From Pseudomonadota bacterium (GTDB taxonomy: Bacteria; Pseudomonadota; Alphaproteobacteria; Sphingomonadales; Sphingomonadaceae), in assembly GCA_023427285.1 (NCBI GenBank), contig JAEZBH010000307.1:1-7359 (forward strand): a stretch of 7,359 nt of DNA, given 5' to 3'. This document shows, one piece after another, positions 1-6,113 of this stretch. The notes below the pieces were generated by a model, which was not told where the DNA came from, searched no databases, and saw nothing but the letters and a program-made list of their open reading frames with translations. How positions within the stretch are numbered: the first letter of the stretch is position 1; each line of letters starts with the position of its first letter. The translations under genes and the position numbers were made by a program.

Positions 1-416
1 CGGGCAATCAGCTTCGCGGCCAGTGCTTCGCGGGTGCCCGTTATCACCTGAATATTCAACTGAGGGGCACGCTGCACCACATCATGAATCATGCGGGGCA
101 TGACATGCGTCAGGAAATTCGGCGACACGCCAATGCGCACCTGCCCCTGCGCAATCGCATGGCTGCTGTCCAGTTCAGCGATTGCCCGGTTGACCTCATT
201 CAGGATCAGAAGGGCACGGGGCAGCAGCTTCTCCCCTGCCGATGTCAGCACCGCCCCGCGCGGTCCGCGCTCAAACAACCGCACTCCGAGCTCGCCCTCC
301 AGAGCGCCGATACTGCGGGTCAAGGCGGGCTGGCTGATGCTCAATCGGCGCGAGGCGCGGCCAAAGCCGCCTTCCTGCGCAACGGCCACGAACTGCTCAA
401 GGCGACGCGGGTCCAT
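1..416 (-). CDS. LysR-type transcriptional regulator, N-terminal part (cut by window edge)
   Basis: This is the first 138 codons of a LysR-family regulator; the rest lies beyond the left edge. Residues about 1-60 form the winged helix-turn-helix DNA-binding domain, with the family pattern LEQFVAVAQEGGFGRAS, then LSISQPALTRSIGALEGELG and LFERGPRG, ending in LTSAGE. Residues about 61-90 are the linker helix. From about residue 92 (GQVRIGVSPN) the periplasmic-binding-protein-like effector domain begins. I chose the ATG at 416 because GGAG lies 5 nt upstream and the protein then begins MDPRRLEQF, typical for the family. An in-frame ATG at 431 would add MSGVG but sits inside a likely operator. The gene is divergent from the operon beginning at 528, the usual arrangement for a LysR activator that controls its neighbour and represses itself. 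The effector is unknown. The family call is very secure; the target is inferred. Confidence 0.95.
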   Translation of the reverse strand, partial: MDPRRLEQFVAVAQEGGFGRASRRLSISQPALTRSIGALEGELGVRLFERGPRGAVLTSAGEKLLPRALLILNEVNRAIAELDSSHAIAQGQVRIGVSPNFLTHVMPRMIHDVVQRAPQLNIQVITGTREALAAKLIA

Positions 417-429
417 GCCTACTCCACTC

Positions 430-455
430 ATGCATGTTCTGCATGACTTTATGCA
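430..455. promoter_or_regulatory. Candidate LysR-family operator in the divergent promoter region
   Basis: Positions 430-444 read ATGCATGTTCTGCAT. This is a 15-bp interrupted dyad (ATGCA, 5 nt, TGCAT) that fits the LysR T-N11-A rule exactly, with T431 and A443. The right arm TGCAT (440-444) pairs again with ATGCA at 451-455 across 6 nt, giving a second, overlapping inverted repeat. The site lies just upstream of the regulator ATG (416) and about 75-100 bp before the operon start (528), a good position for autoregulation and activation of the operon. No convincing sigma70 promoter is visible between 456 and 527. The best pair is TTGTGT at 467-472 and AATAAC at 492-497, which is weak and has a 19-nt spacer. 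Binding is inferred. Confidence 0.55.
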
Positions 456-527
456 CCTTTCAGGGATTGTGTCAAAGCGCGGAGGTGGAAGAATAACCGC
501 CTACGGAATCGAATTTTTGGAGCGCTC

Positions 528-809
528 ATGTCCAAAGTGACTGTTAATCGCCGGCTGCCCATTACCGGCCAGACCCCCGGTGAGGATCGTCTGCTTGCCA
601 TTACGGCCGCGCTTGCCTCTGAACTGGCGGTGACCCGCGAGCGCCTCGATACGCTGGAGCGCCTGTGTCAGGAAGCCGGCGTGCTGAAGCCGGACGCCAT
701 CGAACAGTTCGCGCCCACCGCCGATCAGGCAAAAGAACGGGACGGCCTGCGCAAGGGGATCATCTCCCGCGTTTTCCGTCCGCTGCTCAAAGACGCTGCA
801 AGCCAGTAA
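528..809 (+). CDS. Small helical hypothetical protein, first gene of the operon
   Basis: This 93-residue soluble protein is not one I recognise. GGAG at 519-522, 5 nt before the ATG, fixes the start. Residues about 18-52 look like one long amphipathic helix with heptad-spaced Leu/Ile/Ala (LLAITAALASELAVTRERL continuing into DTLERL), a possible coiled coil. A Pro/Asp-containing turn near residue 55 is followed by a charged second helix (about 65-90, including ERDGLRKGIISRVFRPLL). There is no signal peptide, membrane segment or Cys/His metal site; the only Cys is at residue 47. It ends 15 nt before the methyltransferase start, so the two are almost certainly co-transcribed. A role as accessory or partner subunit of that enzyme is a guess from position and helical character alone. 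Codon use matches the neighbours, the ribosome site is good and the reading frame is open, so I think it is a real gene. Confidence 0.8.
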   Translation: MSKVTVNRRLPITGQTPGEDRLLAITAALASELAVTRERLDTLERLCQEAGVLKPDAIEQFAPTADQAKERDGLRKGIISRVFRPLLKDAASQ

Positions 810-824
810 CACGGAGTCTGCACC

Positions 825-1946
825 ATGACCCAGGCTGCTCATCCCATGCTGCCGACCGCAACCCATGACGAGGTTGCACAGCAGCTTTTTGTTCGCGATC
901 TGAAGGTCTATCTGGCCGAGCAGATCGAACCCCATCTGCGCACCGTAGCAGAAGCGCTTGATCCGGGCCCGGCCAGCAATTCGCGCGTCGAGACCATTTA
1001 TAGCGAACTGCACGAGAACGAGACGTTCCGCGCCTACGCCAGCCTGCGCCGCACCTCGCAGGACATGCTGTGGACCTCGATCGCCGACAGCGTTGAGCGC
1101 CAGAGCGCCGATCTGGAAGCAAAGGCAGCGGCGGCTCCCCAGAAGGGATCGCTCACCCTCGACCCGGATTTCCTGGTTCCCGAATATCTGGCGGACCGCG
1201 ATGTTCACCTGATGCCCGGCGGCTACCACGACAATTCCGACGGCGTGTCTCAGGGCGCGATCATGGATCGCGGCGGCGCCGTTTACATGCTGGGCCGCAA
1301 CGGCGGCCTGATGAACGACGTGCGCGGCCACACCCTCGTCTCGCACCTTTACACCTGCTACCCGGACTTCGAGCCGACCCGCATTCTGGAACTCGGCTGC
1401 GGCATCGGCTCCAGCCTCGTGCCGGTTGCCAGCGCATTCCCGGATGCCGAAGTGCATGGCATTGACGTTGGCGCATCTTGCCTGCGCTACGCTCTTGCCC
1501 GCGCACGGCACCTTGGCGTGACCGTCCATCTCTCGCAGGGCAATGCAGAGAGCACCCGTTTTGAAGATGAGAGCTTCGACCTCGTCTTCTCCTGCGTGCT
1601 GCTGCATGAAACCTCCGAAGAGGGCATCCACAACATCATGAAAGAGAGCTACCGGCTGCTGAAGCCGGGCGGCATTGCAGTCCATCTGGAAGTGCCGCAT
1701 CGCTACGAGGCCATGGACCTGTGGAGCAAGATCCGCGGCGAGATCGAGTTCGACTACAACAACGAGCCGAACTGGAAATTCGCCATCAGCGCTGATTACG
1801 CCGCTGTCCTGCGGCAGGCAGGCTTCCAGAACCCGCTTGTCGGCTATCAGGATGCAACTCCCGCCCCCAAGCGCGGCGAGGGCAGCTTCTCGGCAACGTC
1901 CAAGGGCACCTTCCGCTCGTGGTTCGTCGCCTCGGCCCAGAAATAA
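825..1946 (+). CDS. Class I SAM-dependent methyltransferase with long N-terminal domain
   Basis: This 373-residue cytoplasmic enzyme is predicted to transfer a methyl group from S-adenosylmethionine to an unknown small molecule. The Rossmann-like domain fills residues about 185-335. Motif I is ILELGCGIGSS (187-197), the acidic ribose-binding residue is D214 in GIDVG at the end of beta-2, the adenine-side segment is GNAESTRFEDESFD (239-252), motif IV is DLVFSCVLLHE (252-262), and LLKPGG (278-283) is the usual loop before beta-5. This resembles the Methyltransf_11/25 type. About 180 residues precede it, longer than most small-molecule methyltransferases carry. They contain a striking DRDVHLMPGGYHDN segment (124-137) followed by a Gly-rich region ending in NDVRGH (164-169), probably a dimerisation or substrate-recognition domain. 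A GGAG lies about 9 nt before the ATG. The gene is 15 nt after the 93-residue gene and 19 nt before the transporter gene. Target atom (O, N, S or C) and substrate cannot be told. Confidence 0.92.
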   Translation: MTQAAHPMLPTATHDEVAQQLFVRDLKVYLAEQIEPHLRTVAEALDPGPASNSRVETIYSELHENETFRAYASLRRTSQDMLWTSIADSVERQSADLEAKAAAAPQKGSLTLDPDFLVPEYLADRDVHLMPGGYHDNSDGVSQGAIMDRGGAVYMLGRNGGLMNDVRGHTLVSHLYTCYPDFEPTRILELGCGIGSSLVPVASAFPDAEVHGIDVGASCLRYALARARHLGVTVHLSQGNAESTRFEDESFDLVFSCVLLHETSEEGIHNIMKESYRLLKPGGIAVHLEVPHRYEAMDLWSKIRGEIEFDYNNEPNWKFAISADYAAVLRQAGFQNPLVGYQDATPAPKRGEGSFSATSKGTFRSWFVASAQK

Positions 1947-1965
1947 CAGCAAGATCGAAAGACGC

Positions 1966-3387
1966 ATGACGACCGCAGCCACAAACAGCGATCAGGCTAA
2001 ACGCACGGGCATGATCGCACCCTTGATTGTGGGTGCGGCAGGCTTCATGCAGACTTTCGACAGCAGCGCCATCACCGTGGCGCTGCCCCCTATGGCGGCT
2101 GATTTCGGGGTTGCGGCGCTCTCGCTCAACCTCGTCATCACCGCCTACCTTATTGGCGCAACCGCATTCCTGCCCGTTTGCGGTTGGGCGGCAGACAGGT
2201 TCGGCGCACGCCGCATTTTCCTGTTGGCCATTGCAGGCTTCGGCCTTGCCTCACTTGCGTGTGCCCTCTCCACCAACCTGCCGATGCTCATTGCTGCACG
2301 CATCGTGCAGGGCTGCATGGGGGCGCTGCTCATACCGGTCGGGCGCATCATTGTGATGCGCGCCGTGCCGCGCAACGAAGTCGTCAAGGCGGCCTCTCTC
2401 TTGACCTTGCCCGTCATGTTCGGCCCGCTACTCGGGCCGACCATTGGCGGCGTCCTGCTGTCCTACGGCACATGGCACTTGCTGTTCGTGCTGAACGTGG
2501 CCATGGCCGCGCTTGGATACTGGTCAATTCTCAAGTTCATTGACGATATTCCGGCAGAAGAGCCGCGCCCGCTGGACCTGAAAGGCTATGCGCTGGTTGC
2601 GATGGCTCTGGTTGGCGTCAGCTACGGCATCAGCATGGCAGCGCAAGCAGACGCCAACCTGCTCACGCCCTTGGCGCTGATTGCGGGCGGCATAGTGTGC
2701 GGCGCGCTGTACTGGCGGCATTGCAACGCACAGCAGCACCCCATTCTGGACCTTCGGGTGCTCCGCCTGCCAACCGTTTATGTGACCAACGTCGGCGGCC
2801 TTTTCCACCGCATGCTAGTGAGCGCCGGCCCGTTTCTTCTGGCGATGCTGTTCCAGCTCGGCTTCGGCCTCGGTCCAGCAGCCACCGGCGGCCTGATTTT
2901 TGCCGTCGCGCTTGGCTCCTGCTTCGGCCGTTTCATCGTCACGCCGTTCGTGCGCGTCATCGGGTTCCGGAATTTCCTTGCGTTCAACAGCGTGGCCCTG
3001 GCCCTCTCAATGGCTGTGTGCGCCCTGTTTACGCCGGAGACGCCTTATGCTGTCATCGTGGCTGTGCTGTGCGTCCAAGGGTTTCTTCGTTCAGCGCAAA
3101 TCATTGGCATGCTGTCGCTCAGCTATGCGGAAATCTCCGATCGGGAATTGGGGCAGGTCAGCACCATCACCAGCGTGAGCCAGCAGTTTGCTCTCAGCAT
3201 CGGCATTGCCATTTCCGTGATTGCCATTCAATCCGCTCAGGCCGTGCTGGGCGAGGCGGATGTGACCATCGGTGCGCTGGCACCGGCCTTCATCATTGTG
3301 GGCGCACTGTGCCTTCTGCCGGTGTTCTGGCTGATGCGCCTGCCCAGCGATGCAGGCAAGCATCTCATCAATTCCAAGAAAGACTGA
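1966..3387 (+). CDS. MFS transporter, DHA2 (EmrB/QacA-like) 14-helix type
   Basis: This 473-residue inner-membrane proton-coupled transporter is most likely an exporter. Family signatures are clear: motif D1-like DSSAITVALP (32-41), motif A GWAADRFGARR (73-83) in the loop between helices 2 and 3, motif B around RIVQGCMGALLIP (112-124), and the antiporter motif C GPLLGPTIGG (153-162). PILDLRVLR (259-267) before helix 9 is typical of the DHA2 group. Hydrophobic stretches run through to about residue 457 and the total is compatible with 14 helices. I chose the ATG at 1966, 19 nt after the methyltransferase stop. The same frame stays open far upstream, but that part overlaps the methyltransferase. 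The ribosome site is weak (GAAAGA). Lying between the methyltransferase and hydrolase genes, it probably moves the pathway substrate or product. DHA2 members are mostly drug/H+ antiporters, but some carry metabolites, so the direction is inferred. Confidence 0.94.
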   Translation: MTTAATNSDQAKRTGMIAPLIVGAAGFMQTFDSSAITVALPPMAADFGVAALSLNLVITAYLIGATAFLPVCGWAADRFGARRIFLLAIAGFGLASLACALSTNLPMLIAARIVQGCMGALLIPVGRIIVMRAVPRNEVVKAASLLTLPVMFGPLLGPTIGGVLLSYGTWHLLFVLNVAMAALGYWSILKFIDDIPAEEPRPLDLKGYALVAMALVGVSYGISMAAQADANLLTPLALIAGGIVCGALYWRHCNAQQHPILDLRVLRLPTVYVTNVGGLFHRMLVSAGPFLLAMLFQLGFGLGPAATGGLIFAVALGSCFGRFIVTPFVRVIGFRNFLAFNSVALALSMAVCALFTPETPYAVIVAVLCVQGFLRSAQIIGMLSLSYAEISDRELGQVSTITSVSQQFALSIGIAISVIAIQSAQAVLGEADVTIGALAPAFIIVGALCLLPVFWLMRLPSDAGKHLINSKKD

Positions 3388-3411
3388 TCCTCTTTCCCTA
3401 AAGGGCGCGTC

Positions 3412-4284
3412 ATGACGGCCAACCTGCCTGAAGAATTCGATCCCATCGACCGTGGCTTCGCACGCGTGGCCGAAGGACTGGTGCATTATCGCAGCACGCC
3501 GGGCAATGAGGCCCGACCGCCGCTGGTTCTGCTGCATGCCTCGCCGGGCTCGTCCCGAGGGCTTATCCCCCTGATGCGCGCCCTCCACGCCGAGCCTGAC
3601 GCCCCGCGGGTGATCGCGCCCGACACGCCCGGCAACGGCGACACCTTCGCGCCCGCCGTTGAAGACCCGGACATTACGTGGTTCGTTGATGCCCTTGTGC
3701 GCACACTCGATGCCCTTGGCATCGAGAAAGCTGACATTTACGGCGCACACACGGGCGCGCGCACGGCGTGCGAGGCGGCTGCCGCCCGGCCGGATCGCTT
3801 CCGCACGGTGATTTTTGACGGAATTGGAGATTATTCTCCTGAAATGCGGCAGCTCCTTCTGGAGAAATACGCGCCGCCCATGCAGCCCGACGACTATGGC
3901 CAGCAGCTGATCTGGGCCTTCCATTTCGTGCGCGATCAGGCGCTCCACTTTCCGCATTTCCTGCGCGATCCCGAGCACCGTCTCATGACCCGCCCGGTGC
4001 CCGATGCAGATGACCTGCATGAGCGGACGCTGGAAGTTTTGAAAGCCCTGCGCTCCTACCACAAACCCTACCGGGCGGCGTTTGCATACGAGAGCCGCAA
4101 GCGCATGCCGGACATTTCCATTCCGGCCCTGATGCTGTGCGCGGCAAATGAATTGCCGAACCTGCGCGCAGCCGCTGCCGAGATGGCGGCCCTGATGCCC
4201 AGGTCAGAGCTCGTGCCGGTGAGCGCCGCCTTCCCCGAGAAGGCGAAGGCGATCCTGTCGTTTTTGGAGCGGCACAGCCAATAA
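3412..4284 (+). CDS. Alpha/beta-hydrolase-fold protein with non-canonical catalytic residues
   Basis: This 290-residue soluble protein is the last gene of the operon, 24 nt after the transporter, with AAGGG about 7 nt before the ATG. The fold is clear: beta-3 and the oxyanion turn VLLHASPGSS (39-48), VIAPDTPGNGDT (67-78), the nucleophile elbow IYGAHTGARTA (109-119), then beta-6 TVIFDGIGDYS (132-142). A helical cap follows (about 145-225), and beta-7 is IPALMLCAANE (237-247). The elbow G-x-Nuc-x-G has His113 instead of Ser, Cys or Asp. Near the C-terminus, where a GH-FP-E type catalytic His is expected, the sequence is VPVSAAFPEKAKAILSFL (268-285), with no His. A classical Ser-His-Asp esterase mechanism therefore looks impossible. 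I recall alpha/beta-fold proteins with a G-x-HTG elbow in other proteobacteria, so this may be a subfamily rather than a decayed gene. It may do acid-base or cofactor-free chemistry, or act only as a binding protein. Confidence 0.9.
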   Translation: MTANLPEEFDPIDRGFARVAEGLVHYRSTPGNEARPPLVLLHASPGSSRGLIPLMRALHAEPDAPRVIAPDTPGNGDTFAPAVEDPDITWFVDALVRTLDALGIEKADIYGAHTGARTACEAAAARPDRFRTVIFDGIGDYSPEMRQLLLEKYAPPMQPDDYGQQLIWAFHFVRDQALHFPHFLRDPEHRLMTRPVPDADDLHERTLEVLKALRSYHKPYRAAFAYESRKRMPDISIPALMLCAANELPNLRAAAAEMAALMPRSELVPVSAAFPEKAKAILSFLERHSQ

Positions 4285-4318
4285 GGCAGTTGACCGGCAC
4301 ACTCCAAACCGGATGAGA

Positions 4319-4359
4319 ATAAAAAAATGCGGGAGGTTGCCCTCCCGCATTTTCATTTT
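4319..4359. terminator. Strong bidirectional rho-independent terminator
   Basis: A perfect 13-bp stem (4324-4336 with 4341-4353; core ATGCGGGAGG with CCTCCCGCAT) closes on a 4-nt TTGC loop. On the plus strand it is followed by TTTTCATTTT. On the minus strand the left flank gives an even longer run of T. It starts about 35 nt after the hydrolase stop and about 120 nt beyond the stop of the convergent flavoprotein gene, so it can end transcription from both sides. Confidence 0.93.
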
Positions 4360-4370
4360 CAGCCGCGCAA

Positions 4371-4459
4371 TAGAGCGGGTTGCAGTCTGCTTGCAAGATC
4401 TTGCCCGCTCTACATCCTTTGTTGGTCGCGCTTTCTTAACCGCAAAACATGCGTTTTGC
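4371..4459. repeat. Inverted repeats in the convergent intergenic gap
   Basis: Beyond the terminator, the 197-bp gap 4285-4481 holds two more dyads and no gene. TAGAGCGGG (4371-4379) pairs with CCCGCTCTA (4404-4412), a 9-bp stem whose loop contains a perfect 12-bp palindrome GCAAGATCTTGC (4393-4404, sharing one base with the outer arm). GCAAAAC (4442-4448) pairs with GTTTTGC (4453-4459) across ATGC, 22 nt past the flavoprotein stop. Neither is followed by a run of T on either strand, so they are not clear intrinsic terminators. They may protect the mRNA 3' end or help termination of the minus-strand gene. Confidence 0.5.
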
Positions 4460-4481
4460 TCGAAAGTCGCTCCAACGCTGC

Positions 4482-5882
4482 TTACGCGCCGGTGACCTGC
4501 TTGGCCGCCGCACGACCGGCGATCTTGCCGAGCGTCGTTGCGGTCAGGAGACCGTTGCCCGCAATGTAGCCGTCTGCACCCGAGCCAGACACGCCGCGCG
4601 CCGCACCGCCGCCCGCGAACAGATTGGCAAACGGAGTGCCGTCTGCTTTCAGCACGCGCGCCTCGGTGTTCACTTCCAGACCGCCCTGGGTGTGGAAGAT
4701 CGCGCCCGTCACCTTCACGGCATAGAACGGTGCGCTCAGGCCCGGACGGGCACCATTGAACACGCGGCCAAACTGATCAGCCTCGCCAGATGTGCGGGAG
4801 GCTTCCGCTTCGTTGAAGCTCTTCTGAAGCGCATCGGCAGGCACCTTGATCTTGGCGGCCAGCTCCTCAACGGTGTCTGCCTTGTGGATGGCACCAGCCT
4901 CGACCGCCTGCATGAAGTCGTCAAACTGGGTCATGACATCATAAATGCGCTGATCGAACACGGTGTAGGCCACCTTGTCCGGCTGGGCCAGAACCTTCAC
5001 GGCCTGCTCCGAATAGCCCTTGGCTTCGTTGGAGAAGCGCAGGCCATTGGTGTTCACCTGGAAGCCGCCTTCCATGATGGTCGGCCAGTTGATCGGCACG
5101 CCATGACCATAGGCAAGACCGGCATGGCCCTGATAGGCATCCAGATCGCGGATCGATGCGCCCAGCACTTCACCCCACAGGATCGCATCGCCCTTGTTGC
5201 CGGGGTGCCCGTTGAAGGTCGCGCCTTCCAGCTCCGGAATGTAGCGGATCACCATTTCCTCGTTGCCCGCGAAACCGCAGCACGCAAGGATCAGGCTCTC
5301 GCAGCCGATATCCTCGATCGAACCGTCCGGACGCTCGATGGCGACGCCGGTCACCCGGTCGCCGTCCACATAAAGAGTGCGCACGGTTGCATCGCACATG
5401 ATGTCCGCACCGGCTTCGGCGCAAGCCGATTCCAGACGCGCCATCAACTCAGCGCCCGAGCGGTTCGGCATGCCGAACATGCGGCGCACGCTGTGGCCGG
5501 GGTAAAGGAAGCCGTCAACCAGCGTCAGCGGCAGACCATGCGTCTTCTGAAGCCAACCGACCGTTTCCGCCGATTCACGCGCCAGATGCTCAACAATCGT
5601 CTGATCGGCCTTGCCCTTGGCCTTGGCCTGAATGTCCTTGGCGAACAGCTCCGGGCTATCCTCGATGCCCGCCTCGCCCTGCTCCGGCGTGCCTGCTGCC
5701 GGAATGAGACCGGTGGACATTGCCGTGGTGCCCCAAACCTTGGGGTCGCGCTCCAGAACCAGCACATCTGCGCCGTGGTCCCGCGCCGCCAGCGCCGCCG
5801 TCAGGCCACAGCCGCCCGCTCCGACAATCAGCACCGGAATGGAGAACTCGAATTCGGATGCCGCCTTGGTTTCGACTGCCAT
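4482..5882 (-). CDS. FAD-dependent oxidoreductase, fumarate reductase/3-ketosteroid dehydrogenase superfamily
   Basis: This 466-residue flavoprotein (FAD_binding_2 type) probably adds or removes hydrogen across a C=C bond next to a carbonyl. The FAD site is VLIVGAGGCGLTAALAA (17-33) with E44 (VLERD) for the ribose, then WGTTAMSTGLIPAAGT (50-65). Later landmarks are NGLRFSNE (279-286), IFHTQGGLEVNTEARVL (395-411; H397 is the family's conserved substrate-side His), ANLFAGGGAARGVSG (419-433) and the closing TATTLGKIAG (447-456). I chose the ATG at 5882 because GGGAG lies 5 nt upstream and the product starts MAVETKAAS; the frame is open to 5927. There is no signal peptide or haem domain, so it is a cytoplasmic single-domain form. 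Compared with periplasmic fumarate reductases, the Arg that follows NE (NEITTR-like) and the HGANRLGGN Arg are both absent, so fumarate is an unlikely substrate. Ketosteroid or other enoyl-type dehydrogenation/reduction is possible but unproven. Confidence 0.94.
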   Translation of the reverse strand: MAVETKAASEFEFSIPVLIVGAGGCGLTAALAARDHGADVLVLERDPKVWGTTAMSTGLIPAAGTPEQGEAGIEDSPELFAKDIQAKAKGKADQTIVEHLARESAETVGWLQKTHGLPLTLVDGFLYPGHSVRRMFGMPNRSGAELMARLESACAEAGADIMCDATVRTLYVDGDRVTGVAIERPDGSIEDIGCESLILACCGFAGNEEMVIRYIPELEGATFNGHPGNKGDAILWGEVLGASIRDLDAYQGHAGLAYGHGVPINWPTIMEGGFQVNTNGLRFSNEAKGYSEQAVKVLAQPDKVAYTVFDQRIYDVMTQFDDFMQAVEAGAIHKADTVEELAAKIKVPADALQKSFNEAEASRTSGEADQFGRVFNGARPGLSAPFYAVKVTGAIFHTQGGLEVNTEARVLKADGTPFANLFAGGGAARGVSGSGADGYIAGNGLLTATTLGKIAGRAAAKQVTGA

Positions 5883-6113
5883 GCCAACTCCCAGAAATAG
5901 CTGTGCGGGGCGGATTACTCCCGCCACCCGGCCTTGAAAGAATTTTATCTAGCCCCCGCCCGGCAAATCTTGCAGCGCCGCCTCCTCGTTTAACCGTTGG
6001 GTGGAGAGATTGGCTTTGCCGCTTAATCCGTGCCTCAGACCAAGGCAATAATCCGCAAAAGCCGATCCGTTCTGGGAAATCCCCCGAAATAAGAAGGGCA
6101 TAGGGAAGAAGAG
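5883..6113. promoter_or_regulatory. Divergent promoter region with three TAATCCG repeats
   Basis: This 231-bp gap lies between the divergent flavoprotein and M24 genes and must hold both promoters. TAATCCG occurs three times: at 6024-6030 and 6049-6055 (plus, 25 bp start to start) and inverted at 5911-5917. Two of these extend to TAATCCGC. The plus-strand pair is enclosed by an imperfect inverted repeat, GGCTTTGC (6012-6019) with GCAAAAGCC (6055-6063). An AT-rich patch at 5941-5950 (AATTTTATCT) could be part of the minus-strand promoter, but I see no well-spaced -35/-10 pair. AGGGA about 8 nt before 6114 is the ribosome site of the M24 gene. No gene is supported here. Confidence 0.4.

Noticed and set aside
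417..431. Alternative LysR start at 431, giving five extra residues
   Set aside because: It has no ribosome site and lies within the candidate operator dyad. The ATG at 416 has GGAG at a proper distance and gives the usual family N-terminus.
481..488. GGAGGTGG, a strong Shine-Dalgarno-like sequence before the operon, possibly for a leader peptide
   Set aside because: No ATG, GTG or TTG lies at a usable distance downstream. The operon start at 528 has its own GGAG.
84..540. Two overlapping plus-strand frames upstream of the small gene
   Set aside because: They are antisense to the LysR helix-turn-helix region. Their codon pattern is a mirror of that gene, and they have no ribosome site.
501..1982. 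Long minus-strand open frame (493 codons) across the small protein and methyltransferase genes
   Set aside because: It runs antisense to two supported genes, including one with strong SAM-binding motifs. It has no domain of its own and no fitting ribosome site.
3091..4062. Minus-strand open frame (323 codons) spanning the transporter/hydrolase junction
   Set aside because: It overlaps two well-supported genes antisense and shows no family signature.
4449..5900. Long plus-strand open frame (483 codons) across the flavoprotein gene
   Set aside because: It is antisense to a clear FAD oxidoreductase. Its translation is rich in Arg/His/Ala with no recognisable domain, which is typical of a GC-rich shadow frame.
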